From assembly GCA_022432975.1 (NCBI GenBank), contig CM039515.1, forward strand, positions 17,455,488 through 17,519,487: a DNA stretch of 64,000 nucleotides, read 5' to 3'. Source of the stretch: Begonia masoniana (Eukaryota; Streptophyta; Magnoliopsida; Cucurbitales; Begoniaceae). Below, in pieces: positions 58,790-64,000 of the stretch. The translations under genes were made by a program, and so were the position numbers. Numbering within the stretch: position 1 is the first letter of the stretch; every line of letters begins with the position of its first letter. A model generated the notes under the pieces. The model made no database searches, was not told where the DNA came from, and saw only the letters and a list, made by a program, of their open reading frames with translations.

Positions 58790-60020
58790 ATGGTTCGTAG
58801 AGGAAACGATAGGAATGAAAGGGACGACACCATAGATCAGTTAAGGGACTTCATTGCCCAACACCTTGACCGACAAGGACAACACATGGATAGGCAATCT
58901 CATCAGCTGGACACACTGATAAATCGAGAGGGCCTTAGAACTCAGGAGATGGTGGCTTCTAATAACCACGGTATGGAGAGGTTCCAAAAGCTGCGACCTC
59001 CGTCGTTTAATGGACAGTCTTCGGATCCCTCTGTTGCTGAGGAGTGGGTTCGGACCATGGAGGATATGCTAGCATATGCAAAAATCGAGGATGGGGAAAA
59101 AGTTGCATGCGCTACCTTTCACTTTGCATCCGATGCTTGGTTTTGGTGGGACTCCATCAAAGCAACTATCGACGTGACAGTGATGACATGAGAATGGTTC
59201 AAAACCGTGTTTTACGACAAGTATTTCAGCCGTACAGTGCGAGCGGCTAAATTGACGGAGTTCACGCAGCTAAGGCAGACAGGTTCGGTTGCCGACTATA
59301 TTAGGAGATTTGAAGCATTGTCTCGATTTGCGCCACGCTTGGTGAGCGAGAATGAGGATAAGGTGCACCAATTCACGCAAAGGTTGAAGCCGGAGATTCG
59401 GAGAAAGTGTCATTATATCCGGAGTATTGGATGTACCCTATGAAGATATTGCAGCCAGAGCTCTGGAGTTTGAAGCTGCTGAACTGACGTGTGTTAAACC
59501 GAGGGAGCCTACTAGAGGATTCTTTCGGGAGATTCAGCCGCAACCTTGGAACAAGGGATGGCAGCCGAGAGGGCAACAAGTACAACCCCGAGGGGTAAAG
59601 AGACCCTATGACGGAAAGGGCGATCAAGGAAAGGAAAAGCAAATCAAGGAGTCTCCTCAGAAGCCCGTATGCCCAAAGTGCCAGAAGGCTCATTTTGGCG
59701 CCTGTAGACTTGGTACAGACCAATGTTATAGGTGCGAGGAGGTAGGCCACTACGCCCAGAATTGTCCAAGAATGGCTACCGATAAGAAAAGGGTTAACCC
59801 GAGAATCTTTGCCTTCATTGAGCCTGGGGACGTCGATGACGAGGCCCAGCCTTCTGTTATTGCAGGTACTAGTCTTGGTTACTGGCATAGCAGTATTTTC
59901 ATTGATAGACACGAGGGCTACGCATTCTTTTGTTTCAACTGCCTGTGTAGCTAGATTGAGATTAGTGTCAGAATTGACAGATTGTTACCTTCGGGAGAGT
60001 ATATGTAGTCAGATCGAGTA
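58790..60020 (+). pseudogene. Gypsy gag and protease; stop codon and frameshifts
   Basis: Starts MVRRGNDRNERDDTIDQLRD. The Gag domain has LRPPSFNGQSSDP, then AEEWVRTMEDML and FWWDSIKA. An in-frame TGA at 59,189 breaks it before EWFKTVFYDKYFS; a Trp codon is expected there. A frameshift follows near 59,420. The knuckle CYRCEEVGHYAQNC lies at about 59,722-59,765. In another frame a protease-like stretch reads LIDTRATHSFVST (about 59,900), where the usual active site is D-T-G, so the Gly is replaced by Arg. Confidence 0.87.
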
Positions 60021-61311
60021 GTCCAAGGCAATGTTATTTCCGTAGGGAATAATACCCTTTTTGCCCGTCTGATAGTCATTGGTATAAAGCAATACGACCT
60101 TATTTTGAGAATGGATTGGCTGACACGCCACTTTGCCACCATCGACTGCAGATCCGGGATGGTGACTTTTTGACCCCCAAATAAAGAAAAGTTTACCTTT
60201 CAAGCGATGAATAGGACAAGCAGACTACCTACTTCCTATTCTATGATGGTCCGAGAGCAGTTTAAAGATAGATGCTCAGTTTATTTGGCCACAATGGTTG
60301 ATACTCAATTGCTTGATGAGGTAAAGCTCTGATAGTTAGAGAGTTTACAGAGATCTTCCTTGATAATCTTCTCAGATTACCGCCGGACAGGGAGATAGAA
60401 TTCGTGATTGATGTATATCCAGGTTCTGAACCTGTGTCAAAGAATCCGTACAGATTGGCGCCTGCTGAACTGATGGAGTTGAAGTCTCAACTAGAAGAAC
60501 TGTTGGATAAGGGATTCATCCGACTTAGCTTTTTCTCCATGGGATGCGCCAGTTCTATTTGTCAAAAAGAAAGACAGAACTCTCAGGATGTGTATAGACT
60601 ACAGAGAGTTGAACAAGTTAACAGTGAAGAATAAGTATCCATTGCCACGAATAGATGACTTGTTTGACCAATTGCAGGGTGCCCGACTATTTTCAAGGAT
60701 TGACCTATACTCGGGTTATTATCAGTTGAGAGTCGGAAGGGAAGATGTTCAAAAGACGGCGTTTCGAACGAGGTATGGGCACTATGAGTTTCTAGTGATG
60801 TCTTTTGGACTTACCAATGCATCTGCAGCTTTCATGGACTTGATGAATTGCGTCTTTAAGGAGTATTTAGACAAGTTTGTCATCGTCTTTATTGATGATA
60901 TCTTGGTCTATTTGAAGACGAAGAAGGAGCATGAAGAGTAATTAAGAATCGTTTTAAAAATTTTGAAGCAACACCAGCTATAACCGAAGTTTTCCAAGTG
61001 TGAGTTTAGCTGGACATAATCAATTTTCTTGGCCATATTATATCTCGGGAAGGAATTTCAGTGGATCCGACCAAGATTCAGGTTGTCAAAGATTGGCCGC
61101 TGTGATGACTCGGATGTGTAAGTATATGTACGATGGCTGCACGAACCGGAACCCGGATGGCGGTACGTCCGTGCGGGCAAACCGAAAGATGACGGATCGT
61201 AAAGAGGGGGTCGTCACAATCCCACATCGCTTGGGGAAGTATGTGGAAATGAAACATATGTAAAGAGACCCTCCCAAGATAGTAAGACGCGTTTTGGAAC
61301 ACAATTGGCAA

Positions 61312-61390
61312 TGGATCCCATAAGAACTTCGAAGTTAAAAGTGTTTTGGCGAGAGTAGTACATGGTTGGGTGACCGACTGGGAAGTCCTC
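61312..61390 (+). other. 5S rRNA-derived segment in Cassandra LTR 1
   Basis: From GGATCCCATAAGAACTTCGA to GGGTGACCGACTGGGAAGTC, this follows the 3' two thirds of plant 5S rRNA, including regions matching the internal A-box and C-box promoter parts. It has several changes from functional 5S, so it is not a 5S gene. Confidence 0.88.
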
Positions 61391-61760
61391 ACCAAACAAA
61401 GCCGTGAGGGAAGGATATTGGGCTACGGCCTAATCCCCAGAGCGGACAATATCTTGCTGGGAAAAGGGGTCGTTACAAATGGTATCAGAGCCTGTGCCTA
61501 ACCAGAAATGTGGCCAACGAGGACGTTGAGCCCCCGATGGGGGGTGATTGTGATGACCCGGATGTGTAAGTATGTGTACGATGGGTGCACGAACCGGAAC
61601 TCGGATAGCGGTACGTCCGCGCGGGCGAAGCAGAAGGTGATGGGTCATAAAGAGGGGGTCGTCACAATCCCACATCGCTTGGGGAAGTATGTGGAAATGA
61701 AACATATGTAAAGAGATCCTCCAAAGATAGTAAGACGCGTTTTGGAGCACAATTGGCAAC

Positions 61761-61840
61761 GGATCCCATAAGAACTCCGAAGTTAAAAGTGTTTCGGCGA
61801 GAGTAGTACCAGGTTGGGTGACCGACTGGGAAGTCCTCGC
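61761..61840 (+). other. 5S rRNA-derived segment in Cassandra LTR 2
   Basis: The same segment as in LTR 1, slightly closer to 5S rRNA (AACTCCGAAGTTAAAAGTGT, GTAGTACCAGG). Confidence 0.88.
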
Positions 61841-63604
61841 CAAACAAAGCCGTGAGGGAAGGATATTGGGCTACGGCCCAATCCCTAGAGTGGACAATAT
61901 CTTGCTGAGAAAATAGGTCGTTACAGCCGTAGCCCAAAAATGTGCGAGAAGTACGTGGATTTCTTGGATTGGTCATTCATAGAAGGGTTTTCAAAGATTG
62001 TGGTCCCTTTATCACGTTTAACCAGGAAGAACGAGAAGTTTGTATGGTCGGCTGCGTGTGATAAGAGCTTTCAAGAGCTGAAGCAAAAATTAACTACGAC
62101 TCCAGTTTTAACGCTGCTAAGGCGGCAAGTTCAGTATATACTGTGATACGTCTAAAATTGGACTTGGATGTGTACTTATGCAGGAGGGAAGAGTAATTGC
62201 ATTCGCTTCACGGCAGTTAAAGCCGTATGAACAGAACTATCCGACACACGATCTGGAATTAGCAGCTGTCATCTTCGTACTGAAAATTTGGAGACATTAT
62301 TTGTATGGACAATAGTGTGAGGTATTTTCAGATCACAGGAGCTTAAAGTATCTGTTTACACAGAAGGAGTTAAATATACGGCAACGAAGTTGGTTAGAAT
62401 TTGTTAAAGATTATAAGTTCGAGATCAAATACCACCCAAGAAACGTAAATAAGGTCGTGAATGCCTTAAGCAGAATGCCTACGACGAGTCAACCTTTGCT
62501 TGCAACAATGTAGGTAATGCTAAAATCTTAGATTGTGAAATTCATTGTGGAGATTATTGTTGAGTTATCCACTATGCTTACGAATATTTCTCTAAGGCCG
62601 ACAATATTGGACAAAATTTGAGAAGCTCAACAGAAAAACCTGGAGTGTGAAAAGTATCGATTAAGCATGACGTCCAAGGACTCATTCGATTTCAATCTGT
62701 TGAATGATGGTGTATTAAAATTTAGGAATAGGTGGTACGTACCTAATGATGAGGAACTGAAGAAGGAGATTTTGACTGAAGCACACTCCTCGGCATACTC
62801 TGTGCATCCAGGAAATACAAAGATGTAAAGAGATTTAAAACAGCACTTCTGGTGGCCTAATATGAAAAGAGAAGTTGCTAAATACGTCGAAACCTATTTA
62901 GTCTGTCAACAGGTCAAAGAGGAGCACCAAAGGCTGGCAGGAACTTTACAGCCCCTTCCAATCCCAGAGTGGAAATGAAAGCAGATTTCTATGGACGAAC
63001 TATGAGAGGACACGATGGGATTTGGGTGATAGTGGAACGTTTAACAAAGTCGGCCCACTTCCTGCCAGTTAAGACAATATATTCTATGGATCAACTCGCT
63101 GAGATTTATGTGCAAGAGATTGTTAAACTACACGAGGTGCCCATTTCCATAGTCTCTGACAGAGATCCGAGGTTCACTTCAAGATTTTGAAAAAGTCTAC
63201 ATAAAACTATGGGAACTCAACTGAATTTCAGCACAGCGTTTCACCCTGAGACCGATGAACAAACAGAAAGAACAAATCAAATTCTGGAGGATATGCTTAG
63301 AGCCTGTGTGTTAGAATTTCAAGGTTCGTGGAGTAAGTATTTACCACTGATCGAGTTCTCATACAACAATAGCTTTCAAGCTACCATCGGCATGACTCCG
63401 TATGAAGCGCTGTATGGACAAAAATGTAGGTCTCCGCTATATTGGGATGAAGTGGGAGAGGGTAGTTTAATTGGCCCTAATATTCTACAGCAGACTGCGG
63501 AGAGGATCGCTATTATCAGATAGTGTATAGAGGAAGCGCAAAGCCGTCAGAAAAGCTACGTCGATAATAGACAAAGGGAATCGGAGTTCAACGAGGGTGA
63601 CGAG

Positions 63605-63731
63605 GATTAACACATCAAAAACACGTGTAGCAACAAATTTTGATAAAAATGAAAGAAGAATTTCCTTCTAGCCCGAAAATTTTGACAAACCTTAAATTGG
63701 CCGACGAAATTTGACTATCGGCAGTGGGAGA
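63605..63731 (+). other. 3' internal end of another Copia element, ending in a polypurine tract
   Basis: The Gypsy similarity stops at about 63,604. This block has no reading frame. It ends CAGTGGGAGAT, a PPT-like tract directly before an LTR-like start. Confidence 0.5.
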
Positions 63732-64000
63732 TGTTAGCTTAAAATGTATTTAAGTAACTATTATATTTTTTATGATTATGTTTAAACTGGATAACTATGA
63801 CTAACTGATATTGGTGAACTGATGATGATTTTGAAATACATGGACTGCATATATGGATTATGACATAAACTGTATTTATCTGGAAATACCCTTGAAAAGG
63901 GTATTATGTTTTCTAACAATTTTGGCTAAGTGTTAATAGTCTGTCGAGGTCAATCGTCCAAAGTTATTCAGAATCAATTGTCCAAGGTTCTGCCAAAGTC
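63732..64000 (+). repeat. Start of a Copia LTR related to the Sirevirus-like LTRs (runs off the right edge)
   Basis: TGTTAGCTTAAAATG with ATTTAAGT parallels the TGTTGACTTATAGAG start with GTTTAAGT of the element at 1957-12,081. At about 63,885 GGAAATACCCTTGAAAAGGG matches the GGAAATGCCCTTGGAAAGGG region at the same distance into that LTR (minus strand, near 3040). The rest is too diverged to align by eye. Confidence 0.55.

Larger units (their letters stand above)
61101..61925 (+). mobile_element. Cassandra terminal-repeat retrotransposon in miniature, complete
   Basis: Two 377-bp LTRs (61101-61477 and 61549-61925) begin TGTGATGAC and end GGTCGTTACA. They flank only 71 bp, made of a PBS (TGGTATCAGAGCC at 61,480) and a purine-rich tract before the second LTR. 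Target copies are GCCGC (61096-61100) and GCCGT (61926-61930), one mismatch in five. Both LTRs carry a 5S rRNA-like segment, the signature of Cassandra. It encodes no protein; minus-strand reading frames across it are accidental. It inserted into the pol of the Gypsy element. Confidence 0.93.
60350..63523 (+). pseudogene. Gypsy pol: reverse transcriptase, RNase H, integrase; split by Cassandra
   Basis: Reverse transcriptase runs from [20 protein letters not shown] (about 60,414), with a frameshift near 60,530. [20 protein letters not shown] and the catalytic [11 protein letters not shown] (about 60,880-60,912) follow. The frame is lost at 60,940, and the Cassandra insertion falls in the connection region. 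RNase H resumes after 61,930 (DKSFQELKQKLTTTPVL, then [19 protein letters not shown] near 62,210-62,265). The integrase zinc region is near 62,780-62,920, and the core reads [22 protein letters not shown] and FHPETDEQTER. Several stops lie between. The C-terminus ends at 63,523 with no chromodomain. Confidence 0.9.
56195..63604 (+). mobile_element. Decayed Gypsy retrotransposon: 5' LTR, gag, pol; 3' end lost
   Basis: It has a 2.4-kb LTR, a PBS, gag with a zinc knuckle, protease, reverse transcriptase, RNase H and integrase in Gypsy order. All are damaged by stops and frameshifts. A Cassandra element interrupts pol at 61,101-61,925. The element stops abruptly near 63,605, where the end of a Copia element begins. 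No chromodomain or 3' LTR is present. The long LTR with a spliced-looking leader suggests the Del/Tekay side of Gypsy, but I cannot confirm that. Confidence 0.88.

Noticed and set aside
61312..61840. Functional 5S rRNA genes
   Set aside because: Only part of 5S is present, with multiple changes, and it sits inside the LTRs of a Cassandra element.
61078..61843. Long minus-strand reading frames across the Cassandra element, resembling each other
   Set aside because: They are the two LTRs read backwards. Cassandra codes for no protein, and the similarity reflects the repeat and its 5S-like part.

Overview
The window is nuclear DNA of a flowering plant, most likely a eudicot. It is AT-rich and has GT-AG introns. 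Four intact genes have eudicot-style exon structures, and the rest is largely LTR retrotransposons and Mutator-like (MULE) elements. I cannot name the species.

Layout. (1) 1-14,100 is nested transposon debris. A Gypsy-type LTR (minus strand) has cut into the 3' LTR of a nearly complete Sirevirus-like Copia element (minus strand, to 12,081). That element sits in a Cassandra LTR remnant, beside an older Copia pol fragment (plus strand). (2) 14,781-26,218 is a 14-exon OXA2/ALBINO3-like inner-membrane insertase gene with C-terminal TPR-type repeats. Its intron 11 holds a complete gag-only LTR element of 3.4 kb with PBS, PPT and a perfect 5-bp target duplication. (3) 27,616-32,461 is a 9-exon membrane protein of unknown function. 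(4) 33,358-36,147 (minus) is an R3H/SUZ RNA-binding protein. It is divergent from (5), 36,495-50,672, a SCYL1-type pseudokinase with HEAT/ARM repeats. The SCYL1-like gene seems to lack the exon for the activation-segment and helix-F part of its kinase-like domain. Exactly there lies a Pack-MULE-like element carrying glutamate-receptor fragments. (6) 51.1-52.2 kb is a second TIR element with an apparent HD-Zip fragment. (7) 53,004-55,167 is a HAD-type FMN hydrolase. (8) 56,195 to the end is a decayed Gypsy element (2.4-kb LTR, gag, pol) containing a complete Cassandra element with 5S rRNA-like LTRs. It is cut near 63.6 kb by the end of another Copia element whose LTR start resembles the first one.

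The cellular genes are housekeeping genes (mitochondrial membrane-protein insertion, RNA binding, trafficking or tRNA export scaffold, flavin turnover) and do not form a pathway. The most interesting content is how transposons have reshaped them: the SCYL1 exon loss, the capture and circular permutation of glutamate-receptor pieces, and shared architecture inside LTRs.

Exon boundaries were placed by hand from GT-AG sites, reading phase and remembered family similarity. All coding sums are divisible by three, but none has been checked against transcripts.
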